Positions 1-8,537 of a DNA stretch of 64,000 bases are shown here, one piece after another. Within the stretch, counting starts at the first letter, position 1. Each line of letters begins with the position of its first letter. The notes beneath the pieces were generated by a model. It had not been told where the DNA came from. It saw only the letters and a program-made list of their open reading frames with translations, and searched no databases. The DNA lies in NCBI GenBank assembly GCA_002495885.1, contig DAHG01000025.1:1-64000 (forward strand), given 5' to 3'. A program made the translations under genes and the position numbers. Origin of the DNA: Methanocellaceae archaeon UBA148. GTDB lineage: Archaea; Halobacteriota; UBA148.

Positions 1-221
1 TATTTGGGATGACGAATGACGGTCACTCTGATTTTACAGTTTCGCTCATAAATTATGTGGCGGCCAGGTCACCCGGAAATTATAACTACATCGAAGCTGT
101 TCTCGTAGATGAAATCGGTCCTTTTGGCGGAGTTAAAACCGTTGAGATATCAAACCCAGGGGAGTACATTTTAGACATATATGCAAGGGGCAATTGGTCA
201 GTAATAATCGAACAACTATGA
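1..221 (+). CDS. C-terminal end of an unidentified, probably exported protein (5' cut by window edge)
   Basis: Only the 3' end of this gene is present. The frame is open back to the first bases and the Met codon at 9 is internal. About 72 residues are visible, ending in NWSVIIEQL before TGA. They alternate hydrophobic strands with Gly, Asn and Pro turns (for example VKTVEISNPGEYILDIYA), the look of the small C-terminal beta-sandwich domains on many exported archaeal and bacterial proteins. That resemblance is from memory, and the function cannot be read from the fragment. A long intergenic stretch follows it. Confidence 0.6.
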   Translation, partial: FGMTNDGHSDFTVSLINYVAARSPGNYNYIEAVLVDEIGPFGGVKTVEISNPGEYILDIYARGNWSVIIEQL

Positions 222-783
222 CCCACTGCCCAAACAGTGCTAGAGATATATGGATAGGGGTCACCAAATATCGGAATAAGTAAAGGCCTAGTTTCTATAA
301 TAGAATTTTCGGTTGTTAGTTTCAACAAGACCGCCAACCATATAGGGCTAAGGCTGCTTATCCACTTCATTTTTAACAGAAAAAAATCAAGGAGAAAAAA
401 TGTTTAGGGTTAACAGATCTGAGTATGGACATCAAAAATGAAAAAGATAATCTCTATTTTATTTTTGTTGATTATGTGTATTTTCAGGGTACTAAAAAAG
501 ATTCTCTACTGGCTACTACCCTGACTTTAACTAACGTATCCGTTGGTTAAAGCTAATCTTCTAATCCAATCACCTCCTAGCTAAAGGTAAACAGAAGGTT
601 AAAGGAGGTTATTACGGGCTTGATGGGAAACTAAAATTGGATCAACTCAGTGTGCTCAATCAGTTTTTCTGTTGGTTGGTAGTCGGATGTAATAGATAGC
701 GTAGGCATAAAAATAGTTATATGCTAATTGATAATATCTATGTTAGTTAGTGGTGGATGAATATCCTACTGTAGGTGGTAAAA
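222..783. other. 562-bp intergenic region with a signal-peptide-like remnant ORF and hairpins
   Basis: No convincing gene. A 28-codon reading frame at 438-524 (+) begins MKKIISILFLLIMCIF, which looks like the start of a signal peptide or lipoprotein, then stops; it may be a leftover 5' end. A short frame at 400-441 precedes it, after a purine-rich GGAG. Two inverted repeats follow: 525-552, listed separately, and an ACCTCCT/AGGAGGT pair at about 570-610. The A/T-rich stretch near 720-760 could carry the promoter of the next gene. Confidence 0.4.
525..552. repeat. Imperfect 12-bp inverted repeat with 4-nt loop
   Basis: CTTTAACTAACG (525-536), loop TATC, CGTTGGTTAAAG (541-552). Eleven of twelve positions are complementary and the twelfth can form G-U in RNA. 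It directly follows the stop of the 28-codon remnant ORF, so it could act as an RNA hairpin or processing site. Its left arm resembles the ACTTTAACT core of the elements at 10671 and 33050. Confidence 0.5.
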
Positions 784-1014
784 ATGAATAAAAACATCAA
801 CGATGTGGAATGGGAAAAAATTATAAAGAATGCCCGGGTCCTTCTGTCAGGTATCACAATATTTTTGTGGGTCCATATAGCCTTAGGGATAGGTGACATC
901 TTGTCTCATCTCCCTCTATCGGATTGGTTTTTACCAACTTGGTTCACAGGAGCAGTGCAGATTCTGATAGTGATCGTTGGGGTTCTTTTCACTGTTGGGA
1001 AAGTTGAATTGTGA
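784..1014 (+). CDS. Small two-helix membrane protein, function unknown
   Basis: Encodes 76 residues from ATG 784. A GTG at 775 would add three residues, but the AGGTGG at 773-778 sits at ribosome-binding distance from 784, so the ATG is preferred. The short polar head (MNKNINDVEWEKIIKNAR) is followed by two hydrophobic segments, about residues 19-42 and 54-72, with a short charged end. No family was recognised. It stands alone between two non-coding stretches and faces the aminotransferase gene convergently. A small integral membrane protein with both ends cytoplasmic is the simplest reading. Confidence 0.55.
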   Translation: MNKNINDVEWEKIIKNARVLLSGITIFLWVHIALGIGDILSHLPLSDWFLPTWFTGAVQILIVIVGVLFTVGKVEL

Positions 1015-1106
1015 CTTGTGGATTTTTTGAGGGATGAAAAATGGGTCTGTTTTAATGTATAATATCCCTAATGAATTTAAAGCTGAACTTGTCGTACTCT
1101 AAGCGC

Positions 1107-2237
1107 TTATACGACCTTCTTCATTCTGTTCAAGCCCTCTGAAATGTGAGCTTGAGAAATGGCATATGAAATCCGGATATAGTCCTCTCCGGATGGTCCA
1201 AATGCGATGCCGGGCGTTACTGCAACATATGCATCCCTCAGCAAACGCTCTGCCACATCCTCACCATTTCCAAACTGACTGACGTTTGCAAACACGTAGA
1301 AAGTGCCATCAGGTTTTTTGCATTTTATGCCCAAGTCGACAAGCCCCTCTACAATGAGGTCTCTACGTGCTTTGAACTCATTTACCATCCCTGTAACACA
1401 TTCCTGTGGTCCTTCTAGTGCTGCTATGCCCCCATATTGAGCAAATGAAGTGGCACAGCTAGTGGAATGTTGTTGTAGTTTGAGCATGTCATCTATAATT
1501 TCCTTTGGTGCGGTGGCATATCCTAAGCGCCAGCCGGTCATCGCATATGTTTTGGAAAATCCATTGATGGTGATCGTTCTATCTTGCATGCCATCAAACT
1601 GGCCGATGCTGACATGTTCGCTGGTGTAGAGAATCTTTTCATAAATTTCATCAGATAGCACGAGCAAATCGTGGTCCATTGCAATATCCGTAATCATTTT
1701 GAGATTGCTGCGATCAAAGACAGCTCCGGTCGGATTGCATGGAGAGTTCACGATTATCATTTTGGTCTTTTTGGTGACAAACTCTTCGAAGCCCTCTGGC
1801 TTAAAATTCTCCACGTTAATAGGAGCTCCTACTGGTTTCGCTCCTGCAAGTTTTATGCATGGACCGTATGACACCCAGGCAGGCTCAAATAAGATTGCTT
1901 CGTCACCTTCGTTGAGTACGGCTTGAATAGCCTCAAATATGGTTTGTTTTGCACCAGGTGTAACGATAATTTCATTTGGAGTTACCTCCAAGCCGTTTTC
2001 TTTGAACTTGTTGGCGATGCTCTCTCTTAGTTCCAGTATCCCTGCAGAGGGTGTGTAGTGCGTTTTTCCTTCATCCAATGCTTTTTTAGCCGATTCTCTG
2101 ATATGTAAGGGTGTATCAAAATCTGGCTCGCCAAGGCTAAAACTGATAACGTCTTTTCCGGCTCTCTTCAGCTTGTTTGCAAGATCGGCAACTCTGAAGG
2201 TTGCGGACTCTTCAATCCCCTCCAACCTTTTTGACAT
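1107..2237 (-). CDS. Class I aminotransferase, aspartate aminotransferase type
   Basis: A PLP-dependent fold-type I enzyme of 376 residues that probably transfers the amino group between aspartate (or aromatic amino acids) and 2-oxoglutarate. Visible active-site features are N168 in NSPCNPTGA, D196 and Y199 in SDEIYE, and the PLP lysine K229 in NGFSKTYAMTGWRLGY. Length is typical of the archaeal Igamma-type enzymes. Its ATG at 2237 shares one base with the stop of ribH, so the two are co-transcribed, with ribC further upstream. Substrate choice cannot be fixed from sequence; aspartate is most likely by similarity. The cytoplasmic enzyme would serve amino acid synthesis. Confidence 0.85.
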   Translation of the reverse strand: MSKRLEGIEESATFRVADLANKLKRAGKDVISFSLGEPDFDTPLHIRESAKKALDEGKTHYTPSAGILELRESIANKFKENGLEVTPNEIIVTPGAKQTIFEAIQAVLNEGDEAILFEPAWVSYGPCIKLAGAKPVGAPINVENFKPEGFEEFVTKKTKMIIVNSPCNPTGAVFDRSNLKMITDIAMDHDLLVLSDEIYEKILYTSEHVSIGQFDGMQDRTITINGFSKTYAMTGWRLGYATAPKEIIDDMLKLQQHSTSCATSFAQYGGIAALEGPQECVTGMVNEFKARRDLIVEGLVDLGIKCKKPDGTFYVFANVSQFGNGEDVAERLLRDAYVAVTPGIAFGPSGEDYIRISYAISQAHISEGLNRMKKVV

Positions 2238-2650
2238 TATTCACGCATTCTTTTAATCATTTTCACTGCTGACTCAACTGCCCTCTTCGCATAATCAATG
2301 CGTTCGTGTGCCTCTAATCTAGTCATTCCTGGGCCGGAAATACCCAGTGCTACTGGCTTGTCGAATTCCAAGGATATGTCTAAGATTTTGCGGACGGCAT
2401 GTTGCATGATGACTTCATCGTGCTCTGTGGCACCTTCTATCACACTTCCCAGCGTGACTATTGCTTCTATGTTTTCATTTTTAGCCAATTTCTTGATGGC
2501 CAAAGGCATGTCATAAACGCCCGGCACATATATCGTTTTTTCTACAGATGCTCCGAGAAACTCTGCATGCTCCTTTCCGAGCAATTCCATTTGACTGGTT
2601 ATGTCCCTGTTAAATTCTGATACCACAAATCCAAGTTTAATTTTGTTCAT
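2237..2650 (-). CDS. ribH: 6,7-dimethyl-8-ribityllumazine synthase
   Basis: Condenses 5-amino-6-ribitylamino-uracil with 3,4-dihydroxy-2-butanone 4-phosphate, the penultimate step of riboflavin synthesis. The 137 residues have the expected landmarks: SEFNRD at residues 11-16, the VPGVYDMPLA substrate loop at 42-51, GSVIEGATEHDEVI with the likely catalytic H77, and GISGPGMTR late in the protein. The length matches archaeal lumazine synthases, which form pentamer-based cages. It lies 10 bp downstream of the riboflavin synthase gene and overlaps the aminotransferase start by one base. The pathway placement is therefore supported by both sequence and neighbour. Confidence 0.93.
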   Translation of the reverse strand: MNKIKLGFVVSEFNRDITSQMELLGKEHAEFLGASVEKTIYVPGVYDMPLAIKKLAKNENIEAIVTLGSVIEGATEHDEVIMQHAVRKILDISLEFDKPVALGISGPGMTRLEAHERIDYAKRAVESAVKMIKRMRE

Positions 2651-2660
2651 TTCGTCACCT

Positions 2661-3122
2661 TCACAACCTTAGTGATCCTGCATCTATGCCACCTTGCCTT
2701 TCCCCCATTCCCGCCCTCTTTACGAGCAGTTTTGGTTTGAGAAGTAATTCGATTACGTTCAAGGCATGCTCCCTAGTGCGCTTATCAACTAACTCCGCTA
2801 GCGTCTTATCGTTTTCCGCTTCATCTTCATGGATGAAAACCTCGATGACGTGTTTATTGGTCATTAGTTGAACAAATATCAATCCCAGAGAAGCTTCATG
2901 AGCACAGGTTTTGTCTATCGGCATTCCCCCAACCATGCCTAGGGCCATTACGATGTCACAGCCCTGCTCTTCGATAAGTTTCTTTGCTGCCACTGGCAAA
3001 TCCTTGATTCCCGGCACTGTGTATCTCTCTGTGCGTATGGATGCGTTTTTTTTGAGTTCCTCTATGGCGATGGCACCCATGTTAACTCTAGCAAATGTCG
3101 TGTCTGCAATACCTGCCTTCAT
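2661..3122 (-). CDS. ribC: Archaeal-type riboflavin synthase
   Basis: Dismutates two molecules of 6,7-dimethyl-8-ribityllumazine to riboflavin. This is the archaeal enzyme, a paralogue of lumazine synthase and unrelated to bacterial RibE. Recognised by AGIADTTFARVNMG at the N-terminus, YTVPGIKDLPVAAKKL and ALGMVGGMPIDK, with the HEASLG motif. The ATG at 3122 gives 153 residues, typical for the family. A TTG at 3134 would add four residues; the purine-rich GGATGAGG just before 3122 favours the ATG. With ribH next door the last two riboflavin steps are paired, as expected for an F420/FAD-using archaeon. Confidence 0.9.
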   Translation of the reverse strand: MKAGIADTTFARVNMGAIAIEELKKNASIRTERYTVPGIKDLPVAAKKLIEEQGCDIVMALGMVGGMPIDKTCAHEASLGLIFVQLMTNKHVIEVFIHEDEAENDKTLAELVDKRTREHALNVIELLLKPKLLVKRAGMGERQGGIDAGSLRL

Positions 3123-3324
3123 AGCCTCATCCAAGGGATTATGATTCTCGCTTATATCATTTAAGAGTTTCTTTCCAAAAATGAGATGGATTGCTGTTTC
3201 AGTGCCAACCTTCCAACGATTTTTCTGATGTGGCTATGTATTCAAGGTCTATCTTTTAAGATTTTAAACCAAGAGTTGCGGGATGATTTATGATTTCATT
3301 GTTGTGGTATTGGTGTTTTTAATA

Positions 3325-4893
3325 TTACTCCAACCTAATCGCAGGAATCCAGTCGTTGTAAGTGCGACCGTTTGCATCTGTGAACTGCGTGCAGGTGATC
3401 GTTCCGCCCGTCACCGCCTTGCTGGTTGCATGTATGATCTGCGGATAAGAGCCCGTTCTGATCGTGTAATTGTAGGTTTCGCCCGATATAAGCACAAAGG
3501 AAGAATCAAAGGTTAGGTTGTGGTAATCTCCGGTGTAACCGTTCCAGGTCGCAGTTATATTCCATGTCGAATTCCATATTTTAACGGATTCCGCATGTCC
3601 GCCGGTTCCGGCACACGGATATGTATAGATTTGGGTTACAGGAATATCCTGATTTGATATGATCGTGCCGTTGTGCGTTCCTGAGATGCTCGGTGATGTG
3701 CCTGTGCCGGTGTTAAAAACTTCAATTTCACTTGATGTGACCGTCAATTGAATGCTACTAGTTGCTGTGTTAGCGTTCGTACTGCTGTCTGTCGCAGTGA
3801 CAGCCAAGTTGTAGGTCCCGGGTACTGTCGATGGTGCTGCAGTCGTGGTTACGCTGTAAACGTCTGTAGCGCCGATCTTCGTCATAGCTGTAGTCGCAGA
3901 GCCTCCGATTGCAGATAGGTCCACTTTAACGCTTGCGATGCCGACACTATCAATTACCGTTACGTTCAACACAGATGTCGTAACTCCGTCAGCAGGTATT
4001 GAAGATGGGGTTGCGGTTGGGTTTGATATCGCGGGTGGTGTTGTGTCTGGCACAGTTGGCTCTACAAGTGGCAAATAATCCTTGTTTGTGCCACCTGGAA
4101 TGTCGTAAGACATGTCCCCAAGTCCATCCACATCCGTATCAACGCCGGTGTAATCGCTCCAGTAGTTTCCTCCGAGATAAGATCCATCAATTATGTTTAC
4201 TCCTAAAGTTTTACTGATATTCCAGATGTTGTTTCCATTATCATGGGCATTGTTCGTGTTGTTGAAGTAGTTGTTGTAGATGGTGTTGTCGCTGGAATAA
4301 TAGAGGACTATTCCCAGCCAGTTGTTCGAGTTGGCGGTGTTGTTTGATATGGTGTTGTCGCTGGAATAATATAAGGAGATGCCATATCCTTGTACGTTAT
4401 CCACCACTTTATTGTCTTTGATATTACAGTGGTCTGTGTCACTTCCGAGATATATCCCACTAGAATAACTTGCCCCACTAACCGTGAATCTGCTTATGTT
4501 TACGTAATCTGCGGTTACATTAAAGACATAACGATATGACATTTGAGCTTGAACATGTGTAAAATCAGCACCATTCTCAGATGTTATCGTTAAACTCTTG
4601 TCTACATCTATGTTTTCAATATAGGTGCCGTCTCTCACGATTATGGTGTCTCCAGCACTCGCATTATCAATAGCAGCTTGAATCGTTAGGTAGTCATCAG
4701 GGACGTAGAGTATAGCTGATGAAGGTATCGTGAAGTTGGGTTTTGTATCCTTCAAAGTTCCTTCTAGTACATCAAACGTTTGGATTACTGGGCTATTCGC
4801 TGCGACCGCTATACCACTAAGTGAGCTGCCCACCACTGCCAAAATTATAAATAAAACCCAAAGCTTTGCGATTTTATTTTTTTTTATATACAC
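3325..4893 (-). CDS. Exported NosD-like parallel beta-helix surface protein with Ig-like and C-terminal adhesive domains
   Basis: A 522-residue secreted protein of unknown ligand. A Lys-rich start and hydrophobic stretch (residues about 9-30, ending GIAVAA) form a signal peptide. Residues about 60-240 are the NosD/PbH1-type right-handed beta-helix: YVPDDYLTIQAAIDNA, then repeated N-S-D-N-T-I-x-N-N rungs, closing with GGNYWSDYTGVDTDVDG and YDIPGGTNKDYLPL. Residues about 285-390 form a Thr/Ser-rich Ig-like domain that starts DTTPPAISNPTATPSS. The last 130 residues form a further Asn/Thr/Trp-rich beta domain with many possible N-glycosylation sites. Such proteins are common on methanogen and ANME surfaces. 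No C-terminal anchor is seen. Confidence 0.8.
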   Translation of the reverse strand: MYIKKNKIAKLWVLFIILAVVGSSLSGIAVAANSPVIQTFDVLEGTLKDTKPNFTIPSSAILYVPDDYLTIQAAIDNASAGDTIIVRDGTYIENIDVDKSLTITSENGADFTHVQAQMSYRYVFNVTADYVNISRFTVSGASYSSGIYLGSDTDHCNIKDNKVVDNVQGYGISLYYSSDNTISNNTANSNNWLGIVLYYSSDNTIYNNYFNNTNNAHDNGNNIWNISKTLGVNIIDGSYLGGNYWSDYTGVDTDVDGLGDMSYDIPGGTNKDYLPLVEPTVPDTTPPAISNPTATPSSIPADGVTTSVLNVTVIDSVGIASVKVDLSAIGGSATTAMTKIGATDVYSVTTTAAPSTVPGTYNLAVTATDSSTNANTATSSIQLTVTSSEIEVFNTGTGTSPSISGTHNGTIISNQDIPVTQIYTYPCAGTGGHAESVKIWNSTWNITATWNGYTGDYHNLTFDSSFVLISGETYNYTIRTGSYPQIIHATSKAVTGGTITCTQFTDANGRTYNDWIPAIRLE

Positions 4894-5146
4894 ATCACCC
4901 TTTGAAATGGATTCTGTTTTTTGGACTTGTAGAACACCTACATCAGGACCTGCATAAATCTATCCCTAATCCTTTCTGTTGAAAATGCTGTAGGGTGAAA
5001 GGCCTTAGTTAAATAGAGTTGGCACTCTTGTTGAAACTACCAACCAAAAATTCTACAGTATACCTAGAGAGGATGCTAAAAATGGTAATTAATTAGTATC
5101 CACTGATTTTATTCTTCACATTTTTCAGGTATTATGGATAAATGTA
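4894..5146. other. Non-coding region upstream of the NosD-like gene
   Basis: About 250 bp with no credible gene. It would hold the promoter of the minus-strand NosD-like gene and the 3' region of the aminotransferase. Near 5131-5156 the phrase TATTATGG occurs twice about 14 bp apart, and the same word recurs near 8395. Confidence 0.3.
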
Positions 5147-6304
5147 TTATGGGTGAAGATAACTCCACGATTTCAATATTTGCTCTGCAGCAGTTGCACC
5201 CATACCCTTTGTTTTCAATCCATGCTCAGCCAAGACAGACTCTAACGCCCTTATGGTGAACAAAATCTCTTTTTCGGATATAGCGCCCATATTCCCTATT
5301 CTGAATATCTTTCCTGCTACCTGCCCTTGACCACCCGCGATGAGAACTCCTTTTTCCTTCACACCATCGCGTAGTTGCTTGTCAGTAATTCCCTCAGGCA
5401 TGTTTACTGCTGTGACGGTATTAGAATACTCACTTATGTCATTCAGGCGCGGAAATAGTTCAAGTTTCATCGCCCTTATGGCATTTCGAACTGCTTCTGC
5501 GTATCGTCTATGCCGCTTTATGCTTTCCTGCGTGCCCTCTTCTTTCAACATGCGTAGCGCCTCCTGCAAAGCGAAAAACAGGGGTATGGCGGGCGTATAC
5601 GGGGTCTGAGTGACCTCTTTATTCGCATATTTTTGATATTCTTTCAAGTCAAGGTAATAGGGGGCTCTTTTATCTTCCATGCGTTCCCATGCTCTCTCGC
5701 TGACAGAGACGGCAACCAGTCCTGGTGGTGCAGCGATGCATTTCTGCGATCCAGCGATGGCGATATCGACTCCCCACTCATCTATCGGAACGTCCACGCC
5801 GCCAATTGATGTGATGCCATCCATGATGACCAAGGCCTCGTACTTCCTAGCCAGAGTAGCGACCTCCTTAACAGGATTTAATATGCCAGTCGATGTCTCA
5901 TTATGGACCATTGTCACAACTTTTGCCCCGCCCTCCAACGCCACTTCGACATCATCAAGTTCTATAGAGTTACCCCACTGGTATTCTATCGGTATTGTAT
6001 TTCCATACAATTCAGCGATATCTTTGAATCTTTCACCAAACTTTCCGTTAACAATCGTGACGACGTCGTCACCGTCAACGACATTGCTGACAGCTGCCTC
6101 CATTCCAGCTGTTCCAGAACCGCTGATTATGAATACATCGTTTTTGGTACGAAAAACATCTTTTAGAATGGAAACGCATTCCTCATATATCCCGGCAAAT
6201 TCCTTGCTCCGGTGATTGATCATCGGCTTTGACATCGCGCTCAACACCCTCTGGTGTAGAGGCACAGGCCCCGGTATCATCAATAGTGGATTCATATTTC
6301 TCAC
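5147..6304 (-). CDS. Class V aminotransferase (serine-pyruvate / alanine-glyoxylate type)
   Basis: A PLP enzyme of the small-subunit SPT/AGT group, 385 residues. Visible are the MIPGPVPLHQRV substrate-phosphate loop at the N-terminus, SGSGTAGMEAA at 61-71, VHNETSTG at 133-140, the ring-stacking aspartate D162 in VIMDGITSIGG, and the PLP lysine K188 in AGSQKCIAAPPGL. In methanogens this family includes broad-specificity enzymes acting on aspartate, alanine or serine with glyoxylate or pyruvate; which applies here is not evident. The start overlaps the stop of thiC by 4 bp (ATGA type), so the two genes are translationally coupled. An in-frame Met at residue 4 is an alternative start. Confidence 0.85.
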   Translation of the reverse strand: MRNMNPLLMIPGPVPLHQRVLSAMSKPMINHRSKEFAGIYEECVSILKDVFRTKNDVFIISGSGTAGMEAAVSNVVDGDDVVTIVNGKFGERFKDIAELYGNTIPIEYQWGNSIELDDVEVALEGGAKVVTMVHNETSTGILNPVKEVATLARKYEALVIMDGITSIGGVDVPIDEWGVDIAIAGSQKCIAAPPGLVAVSVSERAWERMEDKRAPYYLDLKEYQKYANKEVTQTPYTPAIPLFFALQEALRMLKEEGTQESIKRHRRYAEAVRNAIRAMKLELFPRLNDISEYSNTVTAVNMPEGITDKQLRDGVKEKGVLIAGGQGQVAGKIFRIGNMGAISEKEILFTIRALESVLAEHGLKTKGMGATAAEQILKSWSYLHP

Positions 6305-7566
6305 CTCAGTGCATCTTTTATAATCTTAATTGCGCACAAGTCTCCACACATGGAGCAGGCATCGCTTTTCGACTTGCGAGAGCATTTAATCCTTCTCGCT
6401 CTTTCCGGATCGATAGAGAGTTCGAATTGCTTCTCCCAGTCAAGATTTTTTCTGGCGATGGCCATTTGATCGTCCATTTTTTTAGCTCGATCCTTTATCT
6501 TAACCAGATCTGCGATATGTGCTGCGATCTTTGTTACGATGGTGCCCTCCTTGACATCTTCCACGGTAGGAAGTGATAAATGTTCTGACGGAGAGGTCAT
6601 GCACAGAAAATCCGCTCCGTGCATTCCTGCCACGGAACCCCCTATGGCGCCAGTTATGTGGTCGTAGCCCGGTGCTATGTCTGTCACAAGAGGACCGAGC
6701 AAATATACCGGGGCTCCGTCTGTAAGGCGTTTCATCGTTCTTACGCTTAGATTGATGTCCTCCAGCGGAACATGTCCTGGCCCTTCGACCAGCGTTTGTA
6801 CGCCTTTTCTGCGTGCTTCGCGTGTAAGTTCACCAAGCGTCATGAACTCCATGAACTCTGGTCCGTCTGATGCATCATTTATGCATCCTGGTCGCATGCC
6901 ATCTCCCAAACTGATCGTAAGGCCGTGTTCGTGCGCAATCTCTAACAGATAATCGTATTCCTCATAAAAAGGATTCTCTCTTTCATTGTGAATCATCCAG
7001 GCAATCGTAAAGGCACCACCCCTACTCACGACGTTCAAGATTCTGTCACTCTTCTTCAGTTGTTCAAGTGCATCCAGTGTAACACCCGCATGGATCGTTA
7101 CAAAGTCAATGCCGTCCTCTGCATGTTTCCGAACTGCGTTAAACATGTCATCAGAGGTCATGTCAGCTATCGAGTCCCGCGCTGCCTGGTATATTGGGAC
7201 GGAGCCAACCGGCACTTTTATGGACTCGAGGATAATCTTTCGGATGTCGTCAAGGTCTCCTCCAGTGGAAAGGTCCATGATCGTGTCAGCACCGTACTGT
7301 ACTGCAATCAACGCTTTTTTCAACTCTTCTTTTATATCGATGAAATCTTTTGAGGTGCCGACATTTGCGTTTACTTTGACGCTCATGGATTCGCCGATAC
7401 CAGTGGGTATCGTGTCTCTAGACGCGTTCTTCGGTATGACGACCCTACCAGATGCAACCAATCTTCTGATTTTCTGGGGATCAATTCCCTCTGCTTTGGC
7501 AACATGCTCCATTTCTGGCGTTATTTGTCCTTTACGTGCTGCTTCTATTATTATGGAACCCCCCAA
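6301..7566 (-). CDS. thiC: Phosphomethylpyrimidine synthase ThiC
   Basis: A radical-SAM-superfamily lyase that rearranges aminoimidazole ribotide to the thiamine pyrimidine HMP-P. The 421 residues match archaeal ThiC: EAARKGQITPEMEHVAKAEG at the start, VNANVGTSKD, MDLSTGGDLDDIR, LGDGMRPGC, and a C-terminal cysteine cluster CSMCGDLC that would hold the [4Fe-4S] centre. The start is uncertain. The frame opens with TTG at 7566; an ATA codon at 7554 has a G-rich GGGGGGT directly upstream but is not a usual start. No room exists for a TPP riboswitch: only 44 bp separate it from the divergent hydrolase gene. Confidence 0.93.
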   Translation of the reverse strand: MGGSIIIEAARKGQITPEMEHVAKAEGIDPQKIRRLVASGRVVIPKNASRDTIPTGIGESMSVKVNANVGTSKDFIDIKEELKKALIAVQYGADTIMDLSTGGDLDDIRKIILESIKVPVGSVPIYQAARDSIADMTSDDMFNAVRKHAEDGIDFVTIHAGVTLDALEQLKKSDRILNVVSRGGAFTIAWMIHNERENPFYEEYDYLLEIAHEHGLTISLGDGMRPGCINDASDGPEFMEFMTLGELTREARRKGVQTLVEGPGHVPLEDINLSVRTMKRLTDGAPVYLLGPLVTDIAPGYDHITGAIGGSVAGMHGADFLCMTSPSEHLSLPTVEDVKEGTIVTKIAAHIADLVKIKDRAKKMDDQMAIARKNLDWEKQFELSIDPERARRIKCSRKSKSDACSMCGDLCAIKIIKDALR

Positions 7567-7586
7567 AGTTTAATGTGCCACCTCTT

Positions 7587-7603
7587 GATAAACATATATA
7601 TGA
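7587..7603. promoter_or_regulatory. Shared TATA-like element between thiC and the divergent MBL-fold gene
   Basis: The 44-bp gap holds a single A/T core, AAACATATATATGATG. On the plus strand it lies just before ATG 7611. On the minus strand it sits 25-30 bp before the thiC start. An archaeal TATA box used in both directions, giving almost leaderless transcripts, is the simplest reading; this is inference only. Confidence 0.4.
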
Positions 7604-7610
7604 TGTATCC

Positions 7611-8243
7611 ATGGCTCAAGTGCATAAAATCCCTTCTTCCTACAATGCGAATTCGTATCTCATCGCCGCAAAACGACCGATCTTAGTGGACGTTGGAATG
7701 CATTGCGAGTTGGCACTCCGATCTATAGAGAAAATAATTGTACCGAATGCTCTTGAATATATCGTTTTAACGCACTGCCACTATGATCACACATTCGGCG
7801 CCCTAGAGCTGGCAGAGCAAACTGGTGCCAGAATAGTGATTCATAAGAATGATGCCGATTTACTGAGCGATGATCATGCAACGGTTTCAGACCTTTTTGG
7901 CGTGAGCACACCAAGCATCATGCCGGATGTGATATTACAGGGCGGTGAGATGTTAAATCTGGGTGATGCTGACCTAGGGGTGATTCATACGCCCGGACAC
8001 ACTCCCGGGAGCATCTGTCTGTATGGCTCGAAGCAGTTGTTTTCTGGCGACACAGTTTTCCCAAACGGCAGTTTCGGACGAACTGACCTGAAGGGAGGGG
8101 ACCTAAATCAATTGATAAAATCGATCAAGCTGTTGACCACACGGGATGTCGAGACCCTATATGCTGGGCATGGCGATGTAACCAGTAAAAACGTCAATGC
8201 CCAGATAAGGGATTCGCTCAGATTTGCGGAACAAGTTTTGTAG
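7611..8243 (+). CDS. Metallo-beta-lactamase-fold hydrolase (glyoxalase II-like)
   Basis: A 210-residue cytoplasmic MBL-fold enzyme. The metal-binding pattern is complete: THCHYDH (HxHxDH), IHTPGHTPGS, FSGDTVF and a late AGHG. This set is typical of glyoxalase II-like and related thioester or lactone hydrolases, and the substrate is not predictable. The ATG at 7611 starts MAQVHKIPSSYNANSYLI, the normal N-terminal strand; upstream in-frame codons would run into the divergent thiC gene and are rejected. It is transcribed alone, and a T-run follows the gene. Confidence 0.8.
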   Translation: MAQVHKIPSSYNANSYLIAAKRPILVDVGMHCELALRSIEKIIVPNALEYIVLTHCHYDHTFGALELAEQTGARIVIHKNDADLLSDDHATVSDLFGVSTPSIMPDVILQGGEMLNLGDADLGVIHTPGHTPGSICLYGSKQLFSGDTVFPNGSFGRTDLKGGDLNQLIKSIKLLTTRDVETLYAGHGDVTSKNVNAQIRDSLRFAEQVL

Positions 8244-8264
8244 CTCTGCGAATCTTTTCGGTAG

Positions 8265-8272
8265 TTTTTTTT
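8265..8272 (+). terminator. Poly-T run after the MBL-fold gene
   Basis: Eight consecutive T residues 22 bp after the stop codon at 8243. T-rich tracts of this kind terminate archaeal transcription without needing a hairpin. Confidence 0.45.
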
Positions 8273-8457
8273 ATCAAAATTACTCAAAAAATTGCTTAAA
8301 TTAAACAATATTATCATTAATTAACCATATAATTAGGTCTACACAACCCTCTATCATATCTCCTCCGTCATATCACATCAGGTGATAAACATGTATTATG
8401 GATAATAATATACATCAGGTACGAGGATGACATCAGATGCGAGTAGGTATTGGTATG

Positions 8458-8493
8458 CGTATAAAGATTAGCGACCGTATAACGATTAGCGAC
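8458..8493. repeat. Tandem duplication of an 18-bp unit
   Basis: CGTATAAAGATTAGCGAC at 8458-8475 is followed at once by CGTATAACGATTAGCGAC at 8476-8493, with one mismatch. It lies in the 294-bp gap before the Lys-rich small gene. ACATCAG is also repeated three times just upstream (about 8367-8435). Either could be regulatory or replication slippage. Confidence 0.7.
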
Positions 8494-8537
8494 AAAAGTA
8501 AAATGGCGAATCGGGATTCAATTAAATAAACAAGGGG

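Noticed and set aside
222..783. RNase P RNA, SRP RNA or other large structured RNA in the long gaps (also 10449-10856, 37861-38227, 44819-45250)
   Set aside because: None of the conserved core words of these RNAs were found by eye; a covariance search would be needed to exclude them fully.
5679..6215. 178-codon plus-strand frame inside the class V aminotransferase gene
   Set aside because: Antisense shadow; the minus-strand gene has the full PLP motifs.
7567..7610. TPP riboswitch before thiC
   Set aside because: Only 44 bp lie between thiC and the divergent gene and no thi-box sequence is visible.
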